Below, in pieces: positions 15,618 through 24,098 of a stretch of DNA of 64,000 nt. Where the stretch lies: NCBI GenBank assembly GCA_965243185.1, contig OZ251531.1, positions 496,001 to 560,000 on the forward strand, in the 5' to 3' direction. Origin of the DNA: CBDBCU01 sp965243185 (GTDB lineage Bacteria > Chloroflexota > Dehalococcoidia > Lucifugimonadales > UBA3495). The translations under genes were made by a program, and so were the position numbers. The notes under the pieces are model-generated. The model was not told where the DNA came from. It searched no databases and saw nothing but the letters and a program-made list of their open reading frames with translations. Numbering within the stretch: position 1 is the first letter of the stretch; every line of letters begins with the position of its first letter.

Positions 15618-15917
15618 CTATGCCGGCCCTTCCCCGGCGTTCATCCGGGCGTCAATTTCGGCGGCGGTCAATATGCCCTTTTCCAAGAGGAGCAGCTCCA
15701 AGGCCGCCGTCCACCGTTCATAGTAAGACCGGCGTTCATATTCCGCGGCGGGCAGGCTTTCGATGGCCCGGCGCATTTCATCGGTGCGGCGGAGTCCTTT
15801 TTCGCTAAGCACGTTTTGGAGGGCATCCACGCGCCGCTCCCAATCAGCGAGGGTATGTTCATCTTGGCTAATGGGTTCGGTGGTGGGCCAACCGCCGCGG
15901 TCGTGGGCTGCGGGCAT
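15618..15917 (-). CDS. Nitrile hydratase beta N-terminal half / thiocyanate hydrolase beta-like subunit
   Basis: The 99-residue protein begins MPAAHDRGGWPTTEP, close to the N-terminus of nitrile hydratase beta (often DxGG near the start), and continues with helices (WERRVDALQNVLSEKG, YYERWTAALELLLLEKG). The LLxEKGI-TxAEI ending is shared with alpha subunits. GGGAGG eight bases before ATG 15917 supports this start over the ATG at 16079, which would overlap the likely promoter. It is the first gene of the three-gene operon. Confidence 0.8.
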   Translation of the reverse strand: MPAAHDRGGWPTTEPISQDEHTLADWERRVDALQNVLSEKGLRRTDEMRRAIESLPAAEYERRSYYERWTAALELLLLEKGILTAAEIDARMNAGEGPA

Positions 15918-16042
15918 CAGCAAAACCTCCCGCCCCGGCATCCGCCGGTTGGCGTCGATAAGATAGCTAACCGGTTGGGGGGATATGATAAACGATGCCT
16001 TGCCCGTTGGCAAGTCCAGACCGGCATTCCGGCGCCCGTTGG

Positions 16043-16151
16043 CTAAGTTAAGGGAATTATATACTATTTTACCCAACAAACTTGAAATTTGGCTTTTACA
16101 GCAAGCCGGACAAAGCCGGTGGGTAAAATGGTATATAATTCCCTAAGTTAA
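16043..16151. repeat. Inverted repeat containing two opposed promoter-like -10 boxes
   Basis: The left arm (about 16043-16075) and right arm (about 16120-16151) are near-perfect reverse complements with core GGGAATTATATAC-ATTTTACCCA. Each contains TATATAAT, so matching promoters point outward. The left one fits the nitrile hydratase-like operon; the right one points into the 3' end of the converging amidohydrolase gene. An AT-rich centre of about 45 bases separates the arms. Confidence 0.75.
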
Positions 16152-16171
16152 AACCGGGAAACCCTTTAAGC

Positions 16172-16978
16172 CTACCCCATCTGAAAGGCCGTCAAGGCCG
16201 CTTTGCCGAAAGCCCATTCCCGTTCCGGCGGGGTCTGGAAACAAGGGTATTCCAACAGGGCTTGCAGGGAGTTGCGGTAGCCCTCCCGGCCGGCTACCGG
16301 CGGGAAGTCGCTGCCCCACATCATCCGTTCCGGGCCAAAGGCGGCGTATGCCATTTCCATCAGCGGCGGAATTTCGTTAAAACCGTACTGCGCCGCCAAC
16401 GGATTGGGGCGGACGCAGAACTCTCCCAAGCCGCCGAACTTGATGTAGGTATTGGGGAAACGCGCCAGGGTCAAGGCTTCCCGGTAGGCAGCATAGGGTT
16501 CCGACACCGAATCCGGGCTTAACGGGCGGTAGGCCCCGGCCAGATGCTCCAGGATGATGGTCAGATTGGGAAACTGCTCGACAATGGCTTGAAACTCCGG
16601 GGCGGCCACATCGGCCGCGCTGCGGGCAAAGCAGCTGACCGGCAGGTTCAACTCGGCGGCCTTGCGCCAGATTGCCAGAGGGTCGGGTTCCGGAGAACGC
16701 TGCGTCGGATGCAGACGAGTCCCCACTACGCCCTCCTGAACGGCCAGCCGCTCCAAGGCCGCCGGCGCATTGGGGTCAGCCACATCCACCCAGACCACGG
16801 CGCCAAAGCGGCCGGGGTAGCGTTTGACGCACTCAATCAAGTAATCGTTATGGTAGTTGCCGCCGTGCTGAATCAACACGGCCTGCTCAACGCCGTTCAG
16901 GTTCATCTGGTGCAAAATCATTTCCACCGGCTCAAACCAGTTGACCCCGGCGTGGCAGTGGGTATCGACAATCTGCAT
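16172..16978 (-). CDS. Amidohydrolase-2 family metal-dependent hydrolase
   Basis: A 268-residue TIM-barrel protein. It starts MQIVDTHCHAGVNWFEP, giving the first metal ligands (DxHxH-like; here D-T-H-C-H), and has ILEHLAG in mid-barrel and MMWGSDFPPVAGREGY near the end, the fourth-strand His and the strand-8 Asp of the amidohydrolase-2/ACMSD-like group. Such enzymes act as decarboxylases or lactone hydrolases on ring-cleavage products. Substrate is not predictable. Another member lies directly upstream (17170-18183) in the same direction, with a gap of nearly 200 bases that shows nothing recognisable. Confidence 0.82.
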   Translation of the reverse strand: MQIVDTHCHAGVNWFEPVEMILHQMNLNGVEQAVLIQHGGNYHNDYLIECVKRYPGRFGAVVWVDVADPNAPAALERLAVQEGVVGTRLHPTQRSPEPDPLAIWRKAAELNLPVSCFARSAADVAAPEFQAIVEQFPNLTIILEHLAGAYRPLSPDSVSEPYAAYREALTLARFPNTYIKFGGLGEFCVRPNPLAAQYGFNEIPPLMEMAYAAFGPERMMWGSDFPPVAGREGYRNSLQALLEYPCFQTPPEREWAFGKAALTAFQMG

Positions 16979-17169
16979 CAGGTTTCACGCTCCTTGATGG
17001 ATTCAGGACAGATTTAACTGACCGGCACCAGGTTAGCCGGCCGGCCTATTCCCGGTTATTCCCCATCCCCGGCCGGGAATTGCGGCTCAACCGGGGGCAG
17101 GTCAGATCTATCGACGCTACTGGCCGATGTCCAAGTAACGGTCCGACATTTACCGGGGCGTTGCCCCAG

Positions 17170-18183
17170 TTACTCTTTCTCCCCCCAGAACAGGCGGCGG
17201 GCGTTGCCGCAGCAAATCAAGTCCACCTGGTCGTCGCTAAAGCCGGCGGGGGTGATGTTGCCGGTCAGCGGGGCCGGGCTGCCGGCAAAAACATAATCGG
17301 AACCCAGCAACAGATGTTCCGGGCCGGCGATTTCCGCCAGCAGCCGCACCACGGCGGTGGATACGGCTACATTATCATAGTAAAGCAGCGGCAGGTAGTC
17401 GGAAGGCTGGTCCCGCTGCAACTCGACCGGCCGCCCGGCGCCGCTGCGATAGCCGTTGTCAATGCGCGCCGCCTGATAGGGCAGGTAGCCGCCGCCATGC
17501 ACCAGCATTATTTTCAAGTCGGGATGCCGGTCGAACAACCCGCCCAAAATCAGCTTGGCGGCGGTGATGGTGGTGTCCAGGGTGCGGCCCAGGGAAAAAG
17601 CCAGGTAGGAGGGGCGGATGTTGGCCCCGAAACCGTGAGTGGGCGGATGCAGGATTAGCGGCACATTCAGGTCAACGGCGGCCGCCCAAAAGGGTTCAAA
17701 ACTTTCCTGCGCCAAATCCTGCTCCGCCGGGTCGGCCGCCAGCATTACCCCCAACATACCCAGTTCCTTAATGGCGTATTCCAATTCCCGGGCCGCCAAT
17801 TCCCCATCCTGCACCGGCACCGTCGCCAGTGCCGCAAACTTGCCGGGGTAGTCCCGGACCAGGTCCGCCAAGTGTTCGTTGAACAGCCGCGCCCAAGTCG
17901 CCGCCGGCTCCGCCGCCAGGGTATAGCCCTGAATATCCAGCCAGGAGCCGAGGATTTGCCGCCCCAATCCCTGCTGCTCCATCCATTCCAGCCGGGGTTC
18001 CAGCCGAGCCAAGCCGCCCACCGGCCGCAGCCGGGTCAAGCCGTCAAACTGAAGGGCTGGCCCCCGCTCAGTATCCTTCACACTGACGCCCAGGGCCGCC
18101 CCGGACTGGCGGGCCGCGTCAAGCAATGCCGGGGGAACGATATGGGCGTGGGAGTCAATGTAGCTGTTGGCCGGTTGCGTCAT
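17170..18183 (-). CDS. Amidohydrolase-2 family protein (ACMSD-like)
   Basis: A 337-residue TIM-barrel hydrolase or decarboxylase. N-terminal YIDSHAHIVPP supplies metal ligands, LILHPPTHGFG a strand-end histidine, KIMLVHGGGYLPYQ another, and LLLGSDYVFAG the final Asp. This pattern resembles aminocarboxymuconate-semialdehyde decarboxylase relatives, which are common in aromatic degradation. The start at ATG 18183 is preferred over 18252 because a TATAAT-like box lies at about 18230 between them. It is divergent from the phosphatase gene at 18350. Confidence 0.85.
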   Translation of the reverse strand: MTQPANSYIDSHAHIVPPALLDAARQSGAALGVSVKDTERGPALQFDGLTRLRPVGGLARLEPRLEWMEQQGLGRQILGSWLDIQGYTLAAEPAATWARLFNEHLADLVRDYPGKFAALATVPVQDGELAARELEYAIKELGMLGVMLAADPAEQDLAQESFEPFWAAAVDLNVPLILHPPTHGFGANIRPSYLAFSLGRTLDTTITAAKLILGGLFDRHPDLKIMLVHGGGYLPYQAARIDNGYRSGAGRPVELQRDQPSDYLPLLYYDNVAVSTAVVRLLAEIAGPEHLLLGSDYVFAGSPAPLTGNITPAGFSDDQVDLICCGNARRLFWGEKE

Positions 18184-18349
18184 AATGCTGCTTGCTCCGT
18201 CAGGGCTGGATTGAGCGGGATTTTCCGGTATTATACTACGAAACGGCGTCAAGGCAGCGCAATGTTGACGAATTTGCGGTAATATAAGGGGGAAGTTTCC
18301 GGCGCGCCCGACCGGCAGCCAAAATTACTCTTGGCGCGCCGACCCGGAT

Positions 18350-18967
18350 ATGGCTGAAATCTACCTAGTCCGCCACGGCGAAACCGAGTGGAATGCCCAG
18401 GGCCGCATCCAGGGGCATACCGACATTGCCTTGACTGACCGCGGCCGCCTCCAAGCGGCGGCTTTGGCTTGCCGCTTGACCGGCATAGCCTTTGACGCTG
18501 CGTATTGCAGCGATCTGAGCCGCACTCGGGAAACGGCGCAAATCATCTTGGGTGAGCGTGATACGCCGCTGTACGCTACGCCGCAGCTGCGGGAATATCA
18601 CAAAGGCGTCTTTGAGGGATTGACCGTCCGGGAATACGCCCAACGCTACCCGGATTTGTACCAGGCTTCCCTCCGCAACGACCTCGACTTCGCTCCCCCC
18701 GGCGGCGAAACCATCCGCCAGACCAGCGCGCGGATGGCTGATTTCACCGCCCAACTAACGGCGGCGCACAGCCCGCGGGATAAGGTACTGGTAGTAGGCC
18801 ACGGCGGCTCCCTGCGGTCGTTCATCGTCGCCCTGCTGTCTCTCCCCCTCGAAGCCAATTGGAAATTCGTGATGCACAACTGCGCCCTCTCCCTCGTCAA
18901 TACCTACCCGGACAACGCCGTCTTGCATCTGTATAATGACACTTCCCACTTGGCGGGAATCGAGTAG
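18350..18967 (+). CDS. Histidine phosphatase family protein (possible alpha-ribazole phosphatase)
   Basis: The 205-residue protein begins MAEIYLVRHGETEWNAQGR, the RHG phosphohistidine motif, with a second catalytic His in VVGHGGSLRSF and the acid in LREYHKGVFEGLT. The family includes phosphoglycerate mutases, broad phosphatases and CobC, which dephosphorylates alpha-ribazole phosphate in B12 assembly. Genes for cobyric acid synthase and CobU lie 0.5-2.7 kb downstream on the same strand, favouring a CobC role, although hicBA intervenes. Start ATG 18350. Confidence 0.85.
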   Translation: MAEIYLVRHGETEWNAQGRIQGHTDIALTDRGRLQAAALACRLTGIAFDAAYCSDLSRTRETAQIILGERDTPLYATPQLREYHKGVFEGLTVREYAQRYPDLYQASLRNDLDFAPPGGETIRQTSARMADFTAQLTAAHSPRDKVLVVGHGGSLRSFIVALLSLPLEANWKFVMHNCALSLVNTYPDNAVLHLYNDTSHLAGIE

Positions 18968-19000
18968 CGGTACCAAAATCCAACAACCCGGAGGCCGGCT

Positions 19001-19246
19001 ATGGAAGTATTGTTAACCGTTCAAATCGAGGAACTCCCGGAAGGGGGATACTTGGCGACCAGCGACGAATTGCCCGGCTTGCTGGCTCAAGGGCGGACAG
19101 CCGGCGAAACGCTGGAGATAGCTCAGGATGTAGCGGCCAAGCTCATCGAGTCCTACCGGGAACACGGCGACGAGTTGCCGGCTAAACTGAAACCTATGCC
19201 CGGCAACGCCGAAGTATCCATTCCGGTAATCAGCATCCCATGGTAA
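19001..19246 (+). CDS. hicB: HicB-type antitoxin
   Basis: The 81-residue protein has the HicB partial RNase H-like fold: VQIEELPEGGYLATSDELPGLLAQGRTAGETLEIAQD is the family core (split here by position only). It neutralises HicA. GGAGG lies about ten bases before ATG 19001. Its stop overlaps the start of hicA by seven bases. No DNA-binding domain is attached, which is common in short HicB forms. Confidence 0.88.
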   Translation: MEVLLTVQIEELPEGGYLATSDELPGLLAQGRTAGETLEIAQDVAAKLIESYREHGDELPAKLKPMPGNAEVSIPVISIPW

Positions 19247-19464
19247 GCCTCTCCGGGTTTCGCGTCATCGACATCATCCGCAAGCTGCGGCGGGCCGGGT
19301 TCGTTTTAGACCGCCAAGCCCGGGGCAGCCACCAAATCTGGAGGAACCCCACTACCGGGGCGCGTACTACGGTGGCGGTCCACCCCGGTACGCTATCTGT
19401 AGGAACGGTGCGCGCCATCATTCGGCAGTCCGGCTTGTCCGTGGCCGAATTTCTGGAACTCTAA
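19240..19464 (+). CDS. hicA: HicA-type mRNA interferase toxin
   Basis: The 74-residue protein has the double-stranded RNA-binding-like HicA fold: IRKLRRAGFVLDRQARGSHQIW includes the catalytic histidine in GSHQIW, and TVAVHPGTLSVGTVRAIIRQSGLS is typical. It cleaves mRNA when free of HicB. It overlaps hicB by seven bases. The order hicB-hicA is the reverse of the classical one but is common. Confidence 0.9.
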   Translation: MVSLSGFRVIDIIRKLRRAGFVLDRQARGSHQIWRNPTTGARTTVAVHPGTLSVGTVRAIIRQSGLSVAEFLEL

Positions 19465-19518
19465 CCCCGGTCTAACTGGAAAGCCTATCGCATTTCGCCT
19501 TAAAGCAAAGGAGCCAAT

Positions 19519-21057
19519 ATGCCCGGCCGCGTCTTAATGGTGCAAGGCACTGCCTCTCATGTCGGCAAAAGCGTTCTGGCGGCGGCTTTGTGCCGCATTC
19601 TCCGCCAGGACGGGTTTCGCGTTGCCCCCTTCAAGGCGCAGAATATGTCCAACAATTCCTATGTTACCCCGGACGGCGGCGAAATCGGCCGGGCGCAGGC
19701 GGTGCAGGCGGCGGCCGCCGGCGTCGAAGCCCGGGTCGAGATGAATCCGGTGTTGCTGAAACCGGAAGCTGACCACATTGCCCAAGTCGTGCGCCTCGGC
19801 TGCCCCATGGTTTCCGCCCAAGCCCGGGACTACTTCGCCCTGAAAGCCGAATTGTGGGCCGCGGTGCATACTTCCCTCGACGCCCTGCGGCAAGACTATG
19901 ATGTGGTCGTTATCGAGGGGGCGGGCAGCCCCGCGGAAATCAACCTCAAGGCTACGGAAATTGTCAATATGCGGGTGGCCCAATACGCCAACGCCCCGGT
20001 GCTGCTCTGCGGCGATATTGACCGCGGCGGCGTATTCGCCGCCCTCGTCGGCACTATGGAATTATTGGAGCCGGCGGAACGGGAAACGGTTAAGGGCTTT
20101 ATCATTAACAAGTTCCGCGGCGACCCATCCCTGCTGGCTGACGGGCTGACGATGCTGGAACAGCGCACCGGAGTGCCGGTGCTGGGCGTCGTCCATCACT
20201 TCCGCGACATCCACATCCCGGAGGAGGATTCGGTAGCTTTGGATTTGCCGACCCGCGCTACCGGCCCGGCGGCCTTGGACATTGCGGTAATCCAGCTGCC
20301 GCACATCTCTAACTTTGACGACTTCGACCCCTTGGCCCGGGAGCCGGGCGTAGCCTTGCGCTATGTAGCAAGCGCCGCCGACTTGGGCCGCCCCGACCTG
20401 ATTATCCTGCCCGGCAGCAAAACCACCATCCCCGATTTAATCTGGCTCGACCGGCAGGGCTTGGCCCCGGCAATTATTGAATGGCATCAGGCCGGCGCCG
20501 CCATCATCGGCATCTGCGGCGGCTACCAGATGTTGGGAACTAATCTTTATGACCCGGAAGGCATTGAATCCCCTTGCCCGGAAAGGGAAGGCTTGGGACT
20601 GCTGCCGCTGACTACAGTCTTTGCCGGCCGCAAGGAAACCCATCGGATACAGGGGGAAGTAGCGGCCGCCGCCGGGTTGTTGGCCGGAGCCGCCGGAGCC
20701 GCCATTCAGGGCTATGAAATTCACATGGGACGGACTGCCGGCGAGGGGGTAGTCGTCCCCTTCCGCATCAACGATCGTTCCGATGTACCGGTTACCGCCG
20801 CCACCGCCGGGGATGGGGCCATGGACGCCGCCGGGCAGGTGTTAGGCACCTACATTCACGGCTTGTTTCATAACGGCGGCCTGCGCCGGGCCATGCTGCT
20901 CGAACTGGCCCGCCGCAAAGGGGCAACTTTGCCGCCGGCCGCCGCGGAGACGGCAATGGACGCCGAATTCGACAAACTGGCCGCTTGGGTGCGCGCCAGC
21001 CTGCAAATGGACGCCATTTATCGGATGACCGGCTTGGCACGGGATTTTGGGAATTAG
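19519..21057 (+). CDS. cobQ: Cobyric acid synthase
   Basis: CobQ amidates four side chains of adenosylcobyrinic acid a,c-diamide using glutamine and ATP. The 512-residue protein has an N-terminal dethiobiotin-synthetase-like ATPase domain (MVQGTASHVGKSVLAAALCR; PFKAQNMSNNSYVTPDGGEIGRAQ divided over residues 40-62) and a C-terminal class I glutamine amidotransferase domain with nucleophile Cys in IGICGGYQMLG and the distal His in GTYIHGLFHN. AAAGGAG lies just upstream of ATG 19519. It is followed within 25 bases by cobU, forming a B12 operon. No cobalamin riboswitch is visible in the short leader. Confidence 0.96.
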   Translation: MPGRVLMVQGTASHVGKSVLAAALCRILRQDGFRVAPFKAQNMSNNSYVTPDGGEIGRAQAVQAAAAGVEARVEMNPVLLKPEADHIAQVVRLGCPMVSAQARDYFALKAELWAAVHTSLDALRQDYDVVVIEGAGSPAEINLKATEIVNMRVAQYANAPVLLCGDIDRGGVFAALVGTMELLEPAERETVKGFIINKFRGDPSLLADGLTMLEQRTGVPVLGVVHHFRDIHIPEEDSVALDLPTRATGPAALDIAVIQLPHISNFDDFDPLAREPGVALRYVASAADLGRPDLIILPGSKTTIPDLIWLDRQGLAPAIIEWHQAGAAIIGICGGYQMLGTNLYDPEGIESPCPEREGLGLLPLTTVFAGRKETHRIQGEVAAAAGLLAGAAGAAIQGYEIHMGRTAGEGVVVPFRINDRSDVPVTAATAGDGAMDAAGQVLGTYIHGLFHNGGLRRAMLLELARRKGATLPPAAAETAMDAEFDKLAAWVRASLQMDAIYRMTGLARDFGN

Positions 21058-21078
21058 GCATTGCGGATTGGGTATGAA

Positions 21079-21639
21079 ATGGACGCGGGAAAATTGACGC
21101 TGGTTTTGGGCGGCGTCCGCTCCGGCAAAAGCGCCTTTGCCGAAAAGTTGGCGGCGGACTTGCACCGTCCGGTCATCTATCTGGCTACCGGGCAAGCCGG
21201 CGATGGGGAAATGGCGGAACGCATCCGCCGCCATCAGCAGCGCCGCCCGGCCCACTGGCGCACTATCGAGGAACCGCTGCGCCCGGCGGCCGCCCTGTCC
21301 GCAGCCTTGCCCGCCGCTGACCCTACGCCGGCAGTCTTGCTCGATGCCCTGGATATATGGATTGCCAGCCGGATTATGGAGCAGGAAACCGCCGATTTTG
21401 CGGCGGTGGCAGCCCAAACCCTGGCGGAACTGGAGCAACTGCTGACGGTGTGCCGGCGGCAAACGGCGGCCGCCATCCTGGTCAGCAGCGAAGTGGGATT
21501 AAGCCCGGTGCCGCCCAACGCCTTGGCCCGCCGCTTTCAGGATTTGTTGGGGACGGTCAATCAGCAAACCGCCGCGGCCGCCGATGCGGTCTATCTGGTA
21601 ATAGCGGGGTTGCCGCTGCCGCTGAAGCCGGCGGGTTGA
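21079..21639 (+). CDS. cobU: Adenosylcobinamide kinase/guanylyltransferase
   Basis: CobU (CobP) phosphorylates adenosylcobinamide and transfers GMP to it. The 186-residue protein has the P-loop LVLGGVRSGKSAFAE, the segment IYLATGQAGDGEMAERIRRH, and the C-terminal family phrase VPPNALARRFQDLLGTVNQ. The usual LDCLTLW is LDALDIW here. The GMP-accepting His is probably in RIRRHQQRRP. A TTG at 21061 could add six residues. It closely follows cobQ. Confidence 0.93.
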   Translation: MDAGKLTLVLGGVRSGKSAFAEKLAADLHRPVIYLATGQAGDGEMAERIRRHQQRRPAHWRTIEEPLRPAAALSAALPAADPTPAVLLDALDIWIASRIMEQETADFAAVAAQTLAELEQLLTVCRRQTAAAILVSSEVGLSPVPPNALARRFQDLLGTVNQQTAAAADAVYLVIAGLPLPLKPAG

Positions 21640-21698
21640 ATTATACGGCGGTCAATGCTAATCTGCCCGTAAAAATCGGGCAACGGGAGGCAAGGATT

Positions 21699-22661
21699 AT
21701 GGCAGAATCGGCAAAGCGTATTGGCGTGGCGGCGATGGGCGGGGACAGCCGGGCGGTAGTCGCCCGGATTCAGGAACTGGAAAGCCTGGGCATTGCGGCG
21801 GCTTGGCTGACTTCCGGCGGGGCCGGCCCGGACGCTTTGACCACCTTTGCCGCCGCGGCCGCCGTTACCGACCACATCCTGCTGGGTACCAGCATTATCC
21901 CTACCTATCCCCGCCATCCCATCGTCGCCGTCCAGCAAACCCAAGTAGTGGCGCAACTGGCTCCGGGGCGGTTTCGCCTGGGGTTGGGGCCGAGCCACAA
22001 GGTCAGCATTGAGCCGATGTTCGGCATTGCCCATAATGCCCCCCTGACCAACCTGCGGGAATATATTGCGGTGGTCAAAACCCTGCTGTGGGAGGGGCGG
22101 GTGGATTATGACGGGACGCAGTATCACGGCCACGCCGCCCTGCCCGGCGCCGCCGTCCCGGAAGTGCCGATAATGGCGTCCGCCCTGCGCCGCCGTTCCT
22201 TCCGCTTGTGCGGCGAAATCGCCGACGGGGCCATCAGCTGGGTCTGCCCCGGCCAGTACCTGCGGGATGTAGCCTTGCCGGCAATGCGGCAGGGGGCGGC
22301 CAATGCCGGGCGGGAAACGCCGCCGCTCATTGCCCACGCCCCGGTCTGTGTCCACGAAAACCGGGCGGAAGTGAACGCCGCCGCCCGGCAGCAATTGGCT
22401 AACTATCCCCGCTCGCCCTTTTACCAGGAAATGTTTGCCGCCTCCGGCCATCCGGAAGCCCGGGAAGGCGCGTGGAGCGACGGGATGCTGGCCGCTGTGG
22501 TGTTCAGCGGCGATGAGGAAACAGTAGCCGGCCGCCTGCGGGAACTGTTCGACTGGGGGGCAACGGAAATCCTGGCGCATCCCATCACCGCCGGCAGCGA
22601 CCCGCAAGCGTCAATGCAGCGCAGCCTGAACCTGATTGCCGCCGTTGGGCAGGGATTGTGA
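21699..22661 (+). CDS. LLM class flavin-dependent oxidoreductase
   Basis: A 320-residue luciferase-like TIM-barrel protein, FMN- or F420-dependent. Family phrases are HILLGTSIIPTYPRHPI, APGRFRLGLGPSHK and LREYIAVVKTLLWEGRVDY. GGGAGG lies nine bases ahead of ATG 21699; the longer frame back to 21357 overlaps cobU and is rejected. This is one of four LLM proteins in the window, each clearly distinct. Substrate cannot be assigned. Confidence 0.9.
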   Translation: MAESAKRIGVAAMGGDSRAVVARIQELESLGIAAAWLTSGGAGPDALTTFAAAAAVTDHILLGTSIIPTYPRHPIVAVQQTQVVAQLAPGRFRLGLGPSHKVSIEPMFGIAHNAPLTNLREYIAVVKTLLWEGRVDYDGTQYHGHAALPGAAVPEVPIMASALRRRSFRLCGEIADGAISWVCPGQYLRDVALPAMRQGAANAGRETPPLIAHAPVCVHENRAEVNAAARQQLANYPRSPFYQEMFAASGHPEAREGAWSDGMLAAVVFSGDEETVAGRLRELFDWGATEILAHPITAGSDPQASMQRSLNLIAAVGQGL

Positions 22662-22739
22662 TTGTCGGGATCCGTCAAAAATTTGACCATCCCTTGCCCA
22701 TTGGCTAAAATGCGCTGAACCTGACACAGGAGGTTATCT

Positions 22740-23714
22740 ATGCTACTGGACAGCCTGGTGGAAGTGGTCAAGACGCTGAAAGTTCGCATCAGCGACTACG
22801 GCGACACTTTGCGGCAGGACGAAATCCGCACCCGGGTGGCACTTATTGACCCGTTGCTGCAAGCCTTGGGCTGGGATGTAGCCAACCCGGCGTTGGTTAC
22901 GCCGGAGTATGGTGTCAGCACTCTCAACAACCAACGGGTGGACTACGCCCTGCTGGGGACTGGGAAACCGGCGGCTTTGGTAGAAGCCAAGAAGCTGGAT
23001 GAGGGCTTGGCTCAGCACCGGGCGCAGATGGTCAACTACGCCACACTGTCCGGTGTTCCTTACGCCGGGTTGACCGACGGCAACCAGTGGGAATTGTACG
23101 ACGTATTCAAGCCAGTAGCTTTGCCTGAAAAGAGTCTTTTGCTGGTATCTTTGTCCAGTGAACCGGCCCATGAGTGCGCCTTGAAACTGCTGCTGCTGTG
23201 GCGGCCAAACTTGGCAACGGGGCGGCCGATTGAGGCCAATGCTCCTATTGCCGGGACAAAGGTAGTTGCCACTTATCCGCCGGCGGATAGCGGTACTCAA
23301 GAGCCTACCAACCAACTTCCTGTGCCGACGGTTGATGCAGGATGGGTTCGCCTGTCCGACTTCCATCTCGAGGCCGGCACATCGGCTCCGTCGGCGATTA
23401 AGTTTGCTACGGGAGAGGATATTATTTCCTGCCGGTTCTGGTGGCAAATGCTTTCGGAAGTGGCAGAGTGGCTCATCAAGTCGGAGAAACTTACCGCCGG
23501 CAGCTGCCCGATAGTGGTGTCTGGAGGAAAGCGGCACATTATCCATACTGCCCCGGTAGATTATGACGGTAAGCAGTTCGCGGGTCCGCATAAGTTGTCG
23601 AACGCTCTTTATATAGAGCGGCACGGTACCAGTCGAGCAATGATGCGGAAGGTCAAATCCTTGCTCCACCACTTCGGCGTGGACGCGGGCCAAGTCTGGC
23701 TTAAACTGGGCTGA
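22740..23714 (+). CDS. Solitary HsdR-N-type nuclease-like protein
   Basis: The 324-residue protein opens with a helical segment and the type I restriction R-subunit N-terminal pattern: TRVALIDPLLQALGWDV, then VDYALLGTGKPAALVEAKKL, which supplies the D...E-x-K of a PD-(D/E)XK nuclease. QMVNYATLSGVPYAGLTDGNQWELY follows, as in HsdR. There is no helicase domain and no hsdM/hsdS next to it. The C-terminal 120 residues are unrecognised and could be an effector or DNA-binding domain. It may be a defence nuclease or DNA-end sensor; the activity is inferred. Toxin-antitoxin modules follow. Confidence 0.72.
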   Translation: MLLDSLVEVVKTLKVRISDYGDTLRQDEIRTRVALIDPLLQALGWDVANPALVTPEYGVSTLNNQRVDYALLGTGKPAALVEAKKLDEGLAQHRAQMVNYATLSGVPYAGLTDGNQWELYDVFKPVALPEKSLLLVSLSSEPAHECALKLLLLWRPNLATGRPIEANAPIAGTKVVATYPPADSGTQEPTNQLPVPTVDAGWVRLSDFHLEAGTSAPSAIKFATGEDIISCRFWWQMLSEVAEWLIKSEKLTAGSCPIVVSGGKRHIIHTAPVDYDGKQFAGPHKLSNALYIERHGTSRAMMRKVKSLLHHFGVDAGQVWLKLG

Positions 23715-23731
23715 ACTGCCGGCAGCGGACG

Positions 23732-23762
23732 GTTGCCCCCACCCGGCTATTCCTGCTACTAT
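23732..23762 (+). promoter_or_regulatory. Promoter of first higBA module
   Basis: TTGCCC and TACTAT are separated by 18 bases, and the -10 ends six bases before GTG 23769, implying a leaderless transcript. The same arrangement and nearly the same sequence precede the second module. Confidence 0.65.
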
Positions 23763-23768
23763 AGCCGG

Positions 23769-24065
23769 GTGATTGCGGGATTTGCCGACCAGGGGACGGA
23801 GGATATTTTCAACGGCGTGAACAGCGCCGCAGCCCGGCGCATTTGCCCCCGGCAACTGCATTCCCTGGCAGTACGAAAGATGACGGCGTTGAACCGGGCG
23901 GACCGACTGGAGGATTTGGGTCAGCTGCCGGGCAATCGGTTGGAAGCCTTGCACGGCGACCGGCGCGGGCAGCACAGCATCCGCATCAATTCCCAATACC
24001 GTATCTGCTTTTTCTGGGAACAGGGCCGGGCCAGCGCGGTGGCAATCACCGATTATCACGGCTGA
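23769..24065 (+). CDS. higB: HigB-type toxin (RelE/ParE superfamily), first copy
   Basis: A 98-residue protein. Reading from GTG 23769 gives VIAGFADQGTEDIFNG, matching the usual HigB start (xIxSFxDxxTExxF). Later HSIRINSQYRICFFWEQG and ITDYHG are the family C-terminus. HigB toxins cleave ribosome-bound mRNA. The partner antitoxin starts 33 bases downstream. A paralogue about 60 percent identical by eye lies at 24539-24835, so the module is duplicated in tandem. Confidence 0.9.
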   Translation: MIAGFADQGTEDIFNGVNSAAARRICPRQLHSLAVRKMTALNRADRLEDLGQLPGNRLEALHGDRRGQHSIRINSQYRICFFWEQGRASAVAITDYHG

Positions 24066-24098
24066 CCGTTCCTGAACCATTGTTAAGGAGTAGCTGCT

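Noticed and set aside
19465..19518. Cobalamin riboswitch before cobQ
   Set aside because: The leader is only about 54 bases and lacks a B12-box.
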